Shown: positions 46,742 through 57,745 of the stretch, one piece after another | Numbering within the stretch: position 1 is the first letter of the stretch | Layout of the letters: every line of letters starts with the position of its first letter | Origin: Candidatus Epilinea brevis | GTDB lineage: Bacteria > Chloroflexota > Anaerolineae > Epilineales > Epilineaceae | Direction of reading: 5' to 3' | DNA: 64,000 nucleotides | Assembly (NCBI GenBank): GCA_016710785.1 | Contig: JADJUE010000011.1 | Span: 62,001 to 126,000, forward strand | Notes under the pieces: model-generated | Told to the model about the DNA's origin: nothing | What the model saw: only the letters and a program-made list of their open reading frames with translations | Databases searched by the model: none | Program-made: the position numbers and the translations under genes

Positions 46742-47443
46742 ATGAGTACTCGACCCTCTGCCGCAACCGGCCTCACCCCATCCGCTCCGACTGGACCCAC
46801 GGTCCGCCTGCCGGCCGCCCTCTCCGTCCTCGGCGTGGCCCTTTTCTGGACCGGCGTCCTGGTGGGCGGAGCCCTGGCGCCAGGCTACCGCCAGAGCCAG
46901 GACTACATCTCCGCCCTGGCCTCGCGCGGCTCGGTGGTGGCGCCCATCGGCATGGCGGCCATCGCCGCCAAGGGCGTGGCCTACCTGGCGGGCGCCTGGC
47001 TGACCCAGCGCGTCTGGCGGCGGCGTGCCCTGGCCCTGCCCATGCTGCTGGCCGGCCTGTCCTTGCTGGTCGTGGCCGCCTTCCGCATCGGCTGCCCCGG
47101 GGGCGCCGCCGGCTGCGGCTTCGGCGCCGCGGCCCTGGTGGACGACAGCGGCGACCTCATCCACTACTACGCGGTGCTCAGCTTCGAGATCTGGCTGCTC
47201 TGCGCCATGGCGGCGCTGGCCCTTGGCGCCTGGCGCGGCGCCCCCTGGCCCCGCTGGCTGGGCTGGATCTCGCTGCCGCTGGCCATCGCCTCGGTGACCC
47301 TGCTCACGCGAACCGGCGGGGAATTCAACGGCGTGTGGCAGCGGCTGTGGGCGGGAAACAACAGCCTGTGGCTGCTGCTGGTGGTGGGGGCGGGTGTGAC
47401 AGGCGGGGCGGTGCTGGGGGCCGGGGAACGACGAGCTGGGTGA
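46742..47443 (+). CDS. DUF998 family membrane protein
   Basis: 233 residues with six hydrophobic helices: AALSVLGVALFWTGVLVGGAL, then the typical DUF998 loop GYRQSQDYISALASRGS, followed by APIGMAAIAAKGVAYLAG, LPMLLAGLSLLVVAAFRIGCPGG, LIHYYAVLSFEIWLLCAMAALALG, LGWISLPLAIASVTLLTR and LWLLLVVGAGVTGGAVLG. The DYISxLxxxG and FRxxCP/IHxxxAxxxF signatures place it in DUF998 (related to frd3/ceramidase-like membrane proteins). Function unknown. Confidence 0.82.
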   Translation: MSTRPSAATGLTPSAPTGPTVRLPAALSVLGVALFWTGVLVGGALAPGYRQSQDYISALASRGSVVAPIGMAAIAAKGVAYLAGAWLTQRVWRRRALALPMLLAGLSLLVVAAFRIGCPGGAAGCGFGAAALVDDSGDLIHYYAVLSFEIWLLCAMAALALGAWRGAPWPRWLGWISLPLAIASVTLLTRTGGEFNGVWQRLWAGNNSLWLLLVVGAGVTGGAVLGAGERRAG

Positions 47444-47459
47444 GAGGCCCGGATTCCCT

Positions 47460-48422
47460 TCACAACCCCCACCGCTCCCCCTCCTCCGCCAGCCCCACCC
47501 CCGCCGCTGCCACCACCGCTCGCTGCGACGAACCCGGATGCAGCAACGGGTTCGTGTGGTTGAGGTGGAGCAGGCGCAGCTTCACCCGTTCAGCCGGTGG
47601 CAGCGTTACCACCCGGGCCAGGGTGTCGACAACCGTCGGATGCGGTACCTGGCGCATGTCCCGGCCGGGCAGCTCCGAGCCATCGAAGAAGGTGGCGTCC
47701 ACGTAGGCGCGATCGACCGCGGCCAGCAGATCCGGCAAGGTCAGGCCCATGCCCGCCGCCTGCGACCAGCCGTCGATATCCGGCAGGTAGAGGAGCCGGT
47801 GATTCGGACCACCGATGCGGAAGGCCACCGTCTCCGTCAGCTCGTCGCGGTGGGGGACCAGGATCGGCTCCAGGGTCAACCCGTCGGAGAGGCGGACTGG
47901 CTCATGGGCCGCGAGCGGCCGCAACAGCACATGCCCCCCGCGTTCCAAAGCCGCCCAGGGTTCCTGCCGACGCAGGAAGGCCAGCAGCCGGGGCATGGCG
48001 TAGACCGGCACGGCGCGGGCGCCCATTGCCTCCTTGCCCAGCTGCAACAGGCCCAGCACATGGCCCAGGTGGCCGTGGGTCAGGAAGATGCCGTCCAGGG
48101 CCGGGGCTGGGCGCTCCGCCGCCGGCGGACGGGCCAGGTCCAGGAGCCGCAGCTGCTCGCGCAGGTCCGGTGTGGCATCGATCAGCCAGCGGCGGCCGGC
48201 GACCGGATCCACCAGCGCCAGGCAGGCCGCGTGCCGCCGGCGGGACGCGTCCGCCCAGGCGGGCGCGCAGCAGGAGCCGCGGCAACCCGCTTGTGGGTAG
48301 CCCGCGTCCTGGGCGATGCCCAGGACGAAGGCGTAAGGACCGTCCACGGAGGGCTGGGCATCCTTGGTCTGAACGCCGGGGCGCGGTCTGCGGCCCGGTC
48401 CGAATGGTTCTGACACGGGCAT
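47460..48422 (-). CDS. PqqB-like metallo-beta-lactamase-fold hydrolase
   Basis: 320 residues. GIAQDAGYPQAGCRGSCCAPAW (about 35-57) is the PqqB-type N-terminal strand and Cys-rich loop. Metal-site motifs are LTHGHLGHVLGL (about 114-125; the usual HxHxDH is modified to HGHLGH), VPHRDELTETVAF, LPDIDGW, YVDATFFDGSEL and LLHLNHTNPLLHP near the end. PqqB hydroxylates a pyrroloquinoline quinone precursor, but no other pqq gene is present here, so this may be a PqqB-like enzyme of other function. The Cys motif could bind a structural zinc. Confidence 0.8.
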   Translation of the reverse strand: MPVSEPFGPGRRPRPGVQTKDAQPSVDGPYAFVLGIAQDAGYPQAGCRGSCCAPAWADASRRRHAACLALVDPVAGRRWLIDATPDLREQLRLLDLARPPAAERPAPALDGIFLTHGHLGHVLGLLQLGKEAMGARAVPVYAMPRLLAFLRRQEPWAALERGGHVLLRPLAAHEPVRLSDGLTLEPILVPHRDELTETVAFRIGGPNHRLLYLPDIDGWSQAAGMGLTLPDLLAAVDRAYVDATFFDGSELPGRDMRQVPHPTVVDTLARVVTLPPAERVKLRLLHLNHTNPLLHPGSSQRAVVAAAGVGLAEEGERWGL

Positions 48423-48462
48423 GTCCGCAGTAACCTGCTCTGCCGCCGTTCCCCGCCCGCGC

Positions 48463-49950
48463 TCAGCCCCCCGCCACCAGGCGCCACACCTGGGCTACCA
48501 CGAAGGTCACACCAAAGCCCATGGCCACCGGCAGCAGCGAGGCCACCGTCGTCCATTTGACGCTCTTGGTCTCCTTCCAGATGGTGTAGATGGTGGTGCT
48601 GCAGGGGTTGTGGATCAGGCTGAAGAGCATCAGGTTGACGCCGGTGAGCAGGGTCCAGCCGCCGCCCTTCAGGATGGTCAGCACACCCGCGGCGTCGGCG
48701 TCGAACATCACGCCGGCCCCGACGCCCTGGCCTACCAGGCCGCTGGTCAGCACCGTGAGCATCAGCACCGTGGGAACGACGATCTCGTTGGCCGGGATGG
48801 CGAAGAGGTAGGCCGCGAGGATCACGCCGTTGAGGCCCAGCAAGAGGCCGAAGGGGTTCAGCAGGTTCACCAGATGCCCCGCCAGGCTGTCGCCGCCCAC
48901 GTGGATGTTGGCGAAGAGCCAGATGAGGGCGCCGGCCGGGGCGGCGAAGACCACCGCCCGCCACAACACGATCAGGGTGCGGTCGATGAGCGAGGTATAG
49001 AGCGTCTGCAGGATGCGCGGCGGGCGGTAGGGCGGCAGCTCCAGGCTGAAGGACGAGACCTCGCCGCGCAGCACCGTGCGCGAGAGCAGGTAGGACACCG
49101 CGAACATCAAGAGGACCCCCAAGAGGGCCACCACCACCACCGCCGCGGCCGAGATGGCGCCGGCGAGCCAGGAGGTGCCGGCCAGGGGGCCGATGAACAG
49201 CGAGGCGATCAGGATCTGCGTTGGCCAGCGGCCGTTGCAGAGCGAGAAATTGTTGGTGATGATGGCGATCAGCCGCTCGCGAGGGCTGTCGATGATGCGT
49301 GTGGCCACCACCCCGGCGGCGTTACAACCCCAGCCCATGGTCATGGTCAGGGCCTGCTTACCGTGAGCCCCGGCGCGCTGGAAGAGCTTGTCCATGTTGA
49401 AGGCCACCCGCGGCAGGTAGCCGAAGTCCTCCAGCAAGGTGAAGAGAGGGAAGAAGATGGCCATCGGCGGCAGCATCACCGCGATCACCCAGGCCGTGGC
49501 CAGGTAGACGCCATCGAACAGGAAGCCGCTCAGCCACGAAGGCATGCCGATGCCGGCCGCGAGGCCCTTGAGGGCCGGATGCGCCTGGTCCAGCAGCAGG
49601 TTCGCCAGCATGGCCGAAGGCACGTTGGCCCCGGCGATGGTCAGCCAGAAGACCAGGGCCAGGAGCAGGATCATGATGGGGAAGCCCCAGCGCCGGCTGG
49701 TGACGACACGGTCGATGCTACGGTCCAGGTCGAAGCGCGGCTCCGTACCCGGCCGGGTCACCGCCCGGTCGCCGAGGCGCGCCGCCTCGGTGTACATGGC
49801 CTCCACCAGGCGCTCGTGGAACTCCTGGCCCACTTCCCAGCGCAGGGCCTGGGCGGTGGCCAGGATGTCCTCGACCGCCGCGGGCGGGGCGACATCGGGG
49901 TCGGGGGAGCGTCCGATAGAACCGGGCATGGGGATGGCCGGGCTGCTCAT
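48463..49950 (-). CDS. feoB: Stand-alone FeoB permease (membrane) domain
   Basis: 495 residues corresponding to the C-terminal half of FeoB. After a cytoplasmic segment with EAMYTEAARLGDRAV come the FeoB/nucleoside-recognition Gate helices: VTSRRWGFPIMILLLALVFWLTIAGAN, MAIFFPLFTLLEDFGYLPRVAFNMDKLFQRAGAHGKQALTMTMGWGCNAAGVVATRII (the conserved GCN motif) and the second Gate with IFAIPANEIVVPT-like FAIPANEIVVPTVLML and WTLLTGVNLMLFSLIHNPCSTTIYTI. It takes up Fe2+ when coupled to the G protein encoded just upstream. The start overlaps the GTPase stop as ATGA, so the two proteins are made in equal amounts. Confidence 0.9.
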   Translation of the reverse strand: MSSPAIPMPGSIGRSPDPDVAPPAAVEDILATAQALRWEVGQEFHERLVEAMYTEAARLGDRAVTRPGTEPRFDLDRSIDRVVTSRRWGFPIMILLLALVFWLTIAGANVPSAMLANLLLDQAHPALKGLAAGIGMPSWLSGFLFDGVYLATAWVIAVMLPPMAIFFPLFTLLEDFGYLPRVAFNMDKLFQRAGAHGKQALTMTMGWGCNAAGVVATRIIDSPRERLIAIITNNFSLCNGRWPTQILIASLFIGPLAGTSWLAGAISAAAVVVVALLGVLLMFAVSYLLSRTVLRGEVSSFSLELPPYRPPRILQTLYTSLIDRTLIVLWRAVVFAAPAGALIWLFANIHVGGDSLAGHLVNLLNPFGLLLGLNGVILAAYLFAIPANEIVVPTVLMLTVLTSGLVGQGVGAGVMFDADAAGVLTILKGGGWTLLTGVNLMLFSLIHNPCSTTIYTIWKETKSVKWTTVASLLPVAMGFGVTFVVAQVWRLVAGG

Positions 49951-50843
49951 GCCAGCACCGCCTGCCGGGTCAGGCTGCCCAGTTCGCCCTGTTTCAGAGC
50001 TTGGATGATCCGCTCGTCGCCGTCCAAGAGGCGCAGGGCCACCCAGCGGGCGTTGGGCAGTTGGGGGTAGGCGGCCTCGAGGCGCGTCACCAGCTGCTGC
50101 AGGGCCTGCTTCAGCGCCGGCGGTTCGCCGTGCACCCGGTTGGGACGTAAATGCACCTGGCCGGTGGCCACCTCTTGCATGGCCTGCAGCAGTTCGGGCA
50201 AGCCCTCGCGCTGCCGGGCGGCGGTGGGCACCACCAGCACACCCAGGTCGCGGGCCAGCCGGCGGTCGTCCACCACGATGCCGTGGCGCCGGGCCTCGTC
50301 CATCAGGTTGAGGCAGACGACGACCCGGTCGGTGATCTCCAGCACCTGCAGCACCAGGTTGAGGTTGCGCTCCAGGCGCGTGGCGTCGACCACCACCACC
50401 GTGACGTCCGGGCGACCGAAGAGCAGGAAGTCCCGCGCCACCTCTTCGTCCAGGCTGGTGGACAGCAGCGAGTAGGTGCCTGGCAGGTCCACCAGTTTGT
50501 AGCGTGCCCCGCCGTACTCGTAGCCGCCTTCCGCCCGAGCCACGGTCTTGCCGGGCCAGTTGCCCGTATGCTGCCTGAGTCCGGTCAGGGCGTTGAAGAC
50601 CGTGCTCTTGCCGGTGTTGGGGTTGCCCGCCAGGGCCACCACATAGTCCCAGTCCGCCATGTCCACGCCCAGGCGCTTGAGGTTGGCGGCATGGTGCGCG
50701 GGGCAGGCGGCACAGGCCGGACCCAGAGCAGGCGCATCGGTCGAACCGTTTCCGTTGCCTTGCACGGTCTGGGGGTCGAGGGTTATCGGGTTCTGCGCTG
50801 GCATGATGGCCGTTCCGTTTCTTGCCGCTCGCCGCCCGGGCAT
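49947..50843 (-). CDS. feoB: Stand-alone FeoB GTPase domain
   Basis: 298 residues. A Cys-rich N-terminal tag (GPACAACPAHHAANLKRLGV) precedes the G domain: G1 GNPNTGKST (about 68-76), G2-region HTGNWPGKTV, G3 DLPGTYSL, G4 NLMDEA and G5-region VVPTAARQREG. A guanine-dissociation-inhibitor helical region follows (about 225-298), and the protein stops where the membrane domain would begin in a classical FeoB. Start is either ATG 50843 or ATG 50804 (MPAQNPITLDPQ); neither has a strong Shine-Dalgarno. It sits between the DtxR-FeoA gene (22 bp upstream) and the permease (ATGA overlap). Confidence 0.9.
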   Translation of the reverse strand: MPGRRAARNGTAIMPAQNPITLDPQTVQGNGNGSTDAPALGPACAACPAHHAANLKRLGVDMADWDYVVALAGNPNTGKSTVFNALTGLRQHTGNWPGKTVARAEGGYEYGGARYKLVDLPGTYSLLSTSLDEEVARDFLLFGRPDVTVVVVDATRLERNLNLVLQVLEITDRVVVCLNLMDEARRHGIVVDDRRLARDLGVLVVPTAARQREGLPELLQAMQEVATGQVHLRPNRVHGEPPALKQALQQLVTRLEAAYPQLPNARWVALRLLDGDERIIQALKQGELGSLTRQAVLA

Positions 50844-50864
50844 AGCCGAGGGCGGAGGATGGGT

Positions 50865-51878
50865 TCAGGGTTGGACGCGAATGTGGCGGGCCTGGTCCGC
50901 GCGCAAGGCGATGAGCGTGTCGCGGACGATGTAGGCCGTGGGGTCGCCGGAGGGACTGCGCAGTTCGGCGAAGAGGCGTGTGCCGGGCAGGAAGCCCAGG
51001 TCCAGCAGCCGCCGCCGCTCCGCGCCGCGGATGCCCGGCGACAGGCCGACGATGGTGGCGCCCTGCCCCTGCGCCAGTTGGGTCAGGGGAATGCCGGGCT
51101 CCGGCAGGTCCGCCTCCGGCTGCAAGACGGCCACCGTGACATGGTTGGACAGGAGCGGCGCCAGCACATGCTCCTCACCGCCCGCCCAGAAGCGCGTGCG
51201 GTCCCCGTCGGTCTCCAACACATTCAGGACCATGCCGGGATGCAGGCCTTCGGCCACCAATTGGCTGTAGATGACCGCCGGCTCGTCCTCCATGTGGACG
51301 ATGCGGGCGCGATCGCCAGGCCCCAGTGACGAGAGCGAAAGGCCGCCGGTAATCGCCAGTTCTCCTGATGCCGTGGGGATGGGATCGCCGTGCGGGTCGT
51401 AGGCGGGATTGCCCAGGCTCTGCGCCAGGGCGTCGGCCGCCTCCGGCGTCAGCCGGTGCTCCTCCCGCTCGGCGATGCGGTGCCAGTCGACCTCCGCATA
51501 GCCGGTGCGCTCCGCCAGATGCCGCTCCCACAGACGGTGGGCGCGCACCACCCGGATGGCATAATCCCGGCCCCGGGGGCTGAGGCTGATGCGGCCCTGC
51601 GCCAGGTCAACCAGGCCGGAATCGGCCAACTCGGTCATCAGGCCGGCCACCGCGTCCGGGCTCGCGCCCAGGGCACCGGCCACCGACTGCAGGGTGGGCC
51701 GGCGGCCGTCGATCTCCAGGCTGAAGAGATGCTTGAGCGTGTCCTCGGTGCGCACGCGCCGGGCGTAGTCCCGGGCGCCCCGCAGACGGGCCAGCAGACC
51801 GAGTCGAGGCCAGAACAGCAGGCCCAGGCCAAGGATGACGGCGGCGGTGCCGCCGAGCAGAACCAGGGGGGATGTCAT
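50865..51878 (-). CDS. Membrane-anchored DtxR-type regulator fused to two FeoA domains
   Basis: 337 residues. Order: TM anchor 5-28 (VLLGGTAAVILGLGLLFW), DtxR-like winged helix (about 42-105, RVRTEDTLKHLFSLEIDGRRPTLQSVAGALGASPDAVAGLMTELADSGLV), the DtxR dimerisation/metal region (about 106-165, RAHRLWERHLAERTGYAEVDWHRIAEREEHRLTPEAADAL, with the His/Glu ligands of the family), a first SH3-like FeoA module (about 178-250) and a second (about 258-335, PLTQLAQGQGATIVGLSPGIRGAERRRLLDLGFLPGTRLFAEL). FeoA aids FeoB; DtxR proteins sense Fe2+/Mn2+. A membrane helix on such a regulator is unusual. It is the first gene of the Feo operon and is likely autoregulated through the operator at 51930. Confidence 0.88.
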   Translation of the reverse strand: MTSPLVLLGGTAAVILGLGLLFWPRLGLLARLRGARDYARRVRTEDTLKHLFSLEIDGRRPTLQSVAGALGASPDAVAGLMTELADSGLVDLAQGRISLSPRGRDYAIRVVRAHRLWERHLAERTGYAEVDWHRIAEREEHRLTPEAADALAQSLGNPAYDPHGDPIPTASGELAITGGLSLSSLGPGDRARIVHMEDEPAVIYSQLVAEGLHPGMVLNVLETDGDRTRFWAGGEEHVLAPLLSNHVTVAVLQPEADLPEPGIPLTQLAQGQGATIVGLSPGIRGAERRRLLDLGFLPGTRLFAELRSPSGDPTAYIVRDTLIALRADQARHIRVQP

Positions 51879-51929
51879 GGCTGCGGACCTTGCGATGGGT
51901 TGGGGTGGTTGCGGTTGCCCGGCTCATAG

Positions 51930-51973
51930 TTTAGTCTTGCCTAAAGATACTACTGGCGGCCCTCGCCTGTCAA
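51930..51973 (-). promoter_or_regulatory. Feo operon promoter and DtxR-like operator
   Basis: On the minus strand TTGACA (51968-51973), an 18-bp spacer and TATCTT (51944-51949) form a promoter. Immediately overlapping its downstream edge is TTTAGTCTTGCCTAAA (51930-51945), an imperfect palindrome (TTTAG...CTAAA) resembling DtxR/IdeR boxes (TTAGG...CCTAA). It lies 52 bp before the DtxR-FeoA start, where a metal-loaded repressor would block transcription. Spacing and neighbour make autoregulation by iron the natural reading. Confidence 0.7.
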
Positions 51974-52071
51974 GCCCGCGACGGGATCGGGTTCCCATCC
52001 AGATCCTGTCCGAACGACACGGACGCTTCAGGTTCGTCACCACCGTCAACGGCGTTGCGATCGCCCCCCAC

Positions 52072-52100
52072 TTGCCCCCCACCCCGCCCTTCCCCATAAT
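52072..52100 (+). promoter_or_regulatory. Promoter of carB (TTGCCC-N17-CATAAT)
   Basis: TTGCCC (52072-52077), 17-bp spacer, CATAAT (52095-52100), about 86 bp before the proposed TTG start at 52186. The gap from the Feo operator to here holds no further gene. Confidence 0.55.
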
Positions 52101-52185
52101 CGACCCAGCGTGCGGACAATCACCCGCCGACCGTCCCGCCCGTCGCCCTGCCCGTCGCCTCGCCCATCGTCATCGGGGGTCTCCC

Positions 52186-55512
<3,327 letters not shown>

Positions 55513-55600
55513 GGCTGATGACAGCTCCCGTCGCCGACAACGCTCCATCCCTCGGATCCGACGTGGATCCCCTGCATGACCTCGCGGTGACATAGCCCCC

Positions 55601-56482
55601 ATGCCTCCCCTCGTCCCCCTCCCCGCCATCCTCCTCTCCCTGGCCCTCGCCGCCCTCGTCGCCGGGGGCGGTTACCGCGCGCGGGCGCTCTCGGGCAGCG
55701 GGGCGGCGGCGGCGATGGTGGTGGGCGCGCTGGTCTTCGGCTTGGGTGGAGCGGTGTGGGGCTTGCTGCTGGTCTTCTTCTTCGTCAGTTCCAGCGCCCT
55801 GTCGCTGTGGCGGGCGGAGGACAAGCGGGAGGCTGAAGGCCGCTCGAGCAAGGACTCGCGGCGCGACTGGGGACAGGTGCTGGCCAACGGAGGACTCGGC
55901 GCCGTGCTGGCCCTGCTGCAGGCGGTGGGCCGGGCGGGTTGGCTCCCGTGGCTCGCGGAGGTGGACCTGCTGCCGGCCTTCGCCGGCCTGATGGCCGCTG
56001 TGACCGCGGACACCTGGGCCACCGAGCTGGGACTGCTCAGCCCTACCCCGCCGCGGCTCATCACCACGGGCGAAGAAGTGGCGCCCGGCACCAGCGGCGG
56101 CGTCACCGCCCTGGGTCTGACGGCGGCGGCGGCCGGCGGGCTGGTCATCGGGTTGGTGGCGGTGCTGGGCAGCATCGTCAGCCAGCTGGTGGCCCTGCGC
56201 AGCTTGGACCTGGCTCTGGTGGACACCATGGCTCTGGCTCGTCTGGCCTTCATCAGCCCCTTGGTTGGCTTGGCCAGCGCCGCCGCGGACAGCCTGTTGG
56301 GGGCCACGGCCCAGGCAATGTTCAAGGATCCGCGCGGCGGGCAGACGGAGCGAGCCTCCGGTGTACGTGGTCAGCACGTCCTCCTCAGAGGCCGGCGCTG
56401 GATGACCAACGACCGGGTCAACTTCCTGGCCGGCCTCCTGGGCGCGCTGCTGGCTCTGGGGCTGGACCGGCTCTTGGTCTGA
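55601..56482 (+). CDS. DUF92 family membrane protein
   Basis: 293 residues. Helices at about 6-22, 32-66 and further C-terminal segments. The family signature runs ARALSGSGAAAAMVVGALVFGLGGAVWGLLLVFFFVSSSALSLWRAEDKREAEG... RDWGQVLANGGLGAVLALLQ and then ADTWATELGLLSPTPPRLITTGEEVAPGTSGGVTALG (the TADTxxTElG..S...P..I.....V..GT.GGVT motif). Plant VTE6, a phytyl-phosphate kinase, belongs to the same family, so a polyprenyl-phosphate kinase role is possible but unproven. Lies 88 bp after carB and 17 bp before trmB. Confidence 0.88.
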   Translation: MPPLVPLPAILLSLALAALVAGGGYRARALSGSGAAAAMVVGALVFGLGGAVWGLLLVFFFVSSSALSLWRAEDKREAEGRSSKDSRRDWGQVLANGGLGAVLALLQAVGRAGWLPWLAEVDLLPAFAGLMAAVTADTWATELGLLSPTPPRLITTGEEVAPGTSGGVTALGLTAAAAGGLVIGLVAVLGSIVSQLVALRSLDLALVDTMALARLAFISPLVGLASAAADSLLGATAQAMFKDPRGGQTERASGVRGQHVLLRGRRWMTNDRVNFLAGLLGALLALGLDRLLV

Positions 56483-56498
56483 CATCCAGCCTCGGACG

Positions 56499-57512
56499 AT
56501 GCGAGAGCCCTTCTACCGCTCCCTGGAACATCTGCTGCCCTGGCCGGCGACGGCCAAGCCGCTGGACGCCGCGGGCGTTTTCGGCCGCCACGCGCCCTTG
56601 GAGCTGGAGATAGGGCCCGGCAATGGCGAGTATCTGGCAGCCATGGCTGCGGAGCGGTCGGCGCATGACTTCCTGGCCGTGGAGTTGCTCTGGGGGCGGG
56701 TGAAGAAATGCCTGCGCAAACTGGGCGGCGCGCGGCTGACCAACGCTCGCCTCGTCTGCGGCAACATCGGTCCTGTGTTGGCCTACCTCGTGCCTCCGCG
56801 CAGCCTGCATGCGGTGCACACCCTCTTTCCCTGCCCCTGGCCCGGCGACGCAGCGGGCGCCCATCGACTGTACCGCGCGGATTTCCTGCGCCTGGTCAAC
56901 AGCCGCCTGGTGGACGGCGGCAGGGTCACCCTGGTCACCGACAATCGACCCTACTTCGACTGGGTGCTGGAGCAGCTACCCGGCACGGGCTTCGACGGCC
57001 GGACCCACGCAGTAGGCGCAGATTACGGCACCAAGTTCGAGCGCAAGTGGGTCGGCGGCGGTCAGGAGCGTTTCCATCGGTTGGACCTGGTCAAGACGGA
57101 GCACCAGGACCTGCCCCTATCCCCGGAGGTTCCCATGCGCAGTCATGTCCTGTCCGGCTTCGACCCCGGCGCCTTTCAGCTGCCGCATCGGGTGCTGTCA
57201 GGCTCGGGCGCTGATCCGGAGATTGACGCTGTCACCGGCGGCGTCACGCGCGTCGTGGGTCGGGAGCTGCTCTACGACCCCGCGCGCCGCCAAGGCCTGG
57301 TGCGCATGGTGGTGGTGGAGCCCGGCCTCAGCCAGGAACTGTGGATCGAGATCGCTGGCATGGCCGACGGCCGCTTCCGCGTGGCCCCCGCCCGCGCCTG
57401 CCACGCCCTGCTCACCGACGGCGTGCAGCTGGCGGTCGATGCCGTGGCGCAGGCCGCAGGCCTGGCAGTGGTGGGGGGGGCTCAGGTCGATGAAGTCCCA
57501 TCGGTCCTATAG
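56499..57512 (+). CDS. trmB: tRNA (guanine-N7-)-methyltransferase with C-terminal extension
   Basis: 337 residues. Residues about 30-210 are TrmB: LELEIGPGNGEYLAAMA (SAM motif I), FLAVELLWGRVKKCLRKL, NARLVCGNIGPVLAYLVPPRSLHAVHTLFPCPWPGDAAGAHRL (in place of the usual FPDPWPKKRH), DGGRVTLVTDNRPYFDWVLEQL, and KFERKW. The enzyme methylates G46 of tRNA. The last about 120 residues (from SHVLSGFDPGAFQLPHRVL) form an additional domain absent from E. coli TrmB; longer TrmB proteins with C-terminal regions are known from some thermophiles. CPWP instead of DPWP changes a conserved catalytic-loop Asp, which is notable. Confidence 0.88.
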   Translation: MREPFYRSLEHLLPWPATAKPLDAAGVFGRHAPLELEIGPGNGEYLAAMAAERSAHDFLAVELLWGRVKKCLRKLGGARLTNARLVCGNIGPVLAYLVPPRSLHAVHTLFPCPWPGDAAGAHRLYRADFLRLVNSRLVDGGRVTLVTDNRPYFDWVLEQLPGTGFDGRTHAVGADYGTKFERKWVGGGQERFHRLDLVKTEHQDLPLSPEVPMRSHVLSGFDPGAFQLPHRVLSGSGADPEIDAVTGGVTRVVGRELLYDPARRQGLVRMVVVEPGLSQELWIEIAGMADGRFRVAPARACHALLTDGVQLAVDAVAQAAGLAVVGGAQVDEVPSVL

Positions 57513-57567
57513 GACTTATGGGACTTATGGGACCGATGACCGCATCGCCCAAACGACCTTAAAAAGT

Positions 57568-57601
57568 TTGAGCCGGGCGTGAGGAGGAACGCCCGGCTCA
57601 A
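57568..57601. terminator. 13-bp perfect hairpin with an AGGAGG-bearing loop
   Basis: TTGAGCCGGGCGT (57568-57580) and ACGCCCGGCTCAA (57589-57601) pair perfectly around the loop GAGGAGGA. It follows trmB by 55 bp and a three-copy 9-bp repeat (GGACTTATG type, about 57513-57539). On the plus strand no T-tract follows; on the minus strand the stem is followed by AAACTTTTTAA. The AGGAGG loop and a second GGAGGAG 11 bp downstream also suggest a possible RNA-binding-protein site. Probably a transcript-end hairpin; other roles are open. Confidence 0.5.
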
Positions 57602-57731
57602 GGGACCGTCTAGAAGGAGGAGAGAACGTGACACCAGTGTACCCGACCGCCGGGGTCGCTGCTGGACGCCCGGCCGATCCTTGGCCGATCTTTGACCGAC
57701 GATTGCCCTACGCTGGTCGCGGTGGCGCTGG

Positions 57732-57737
57732 TATCAT
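57732..57737 (+). promoter_or_regulatory. -10 element (TATCAT) directly before a start codon
   Basis: TATCAT lies 14 bp (first base to A of ATG) before 57746, predicting a leaderless mRNA for the GT39 gene. No convincing -35 at 16-18 bp; TTGCCC occurs at 57703 but is too far (23 bp). Confidence 0.4.
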
Positions 57738-57745
57738 CTCTGACC

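Noticed and set aside
48421..50070. A 549-codon plus-strand open frame opposite the FeoB permease
   Set aside because: Gln/His/Gly-rich antisense shadow of the feoB membrane domain.
57513..57539. Three 9-bp tandem repeats (GGACTTATG type) after trmB
   Set aside because: Short, imperfect and just past a stop codon; probably slippage, with no sign of function.
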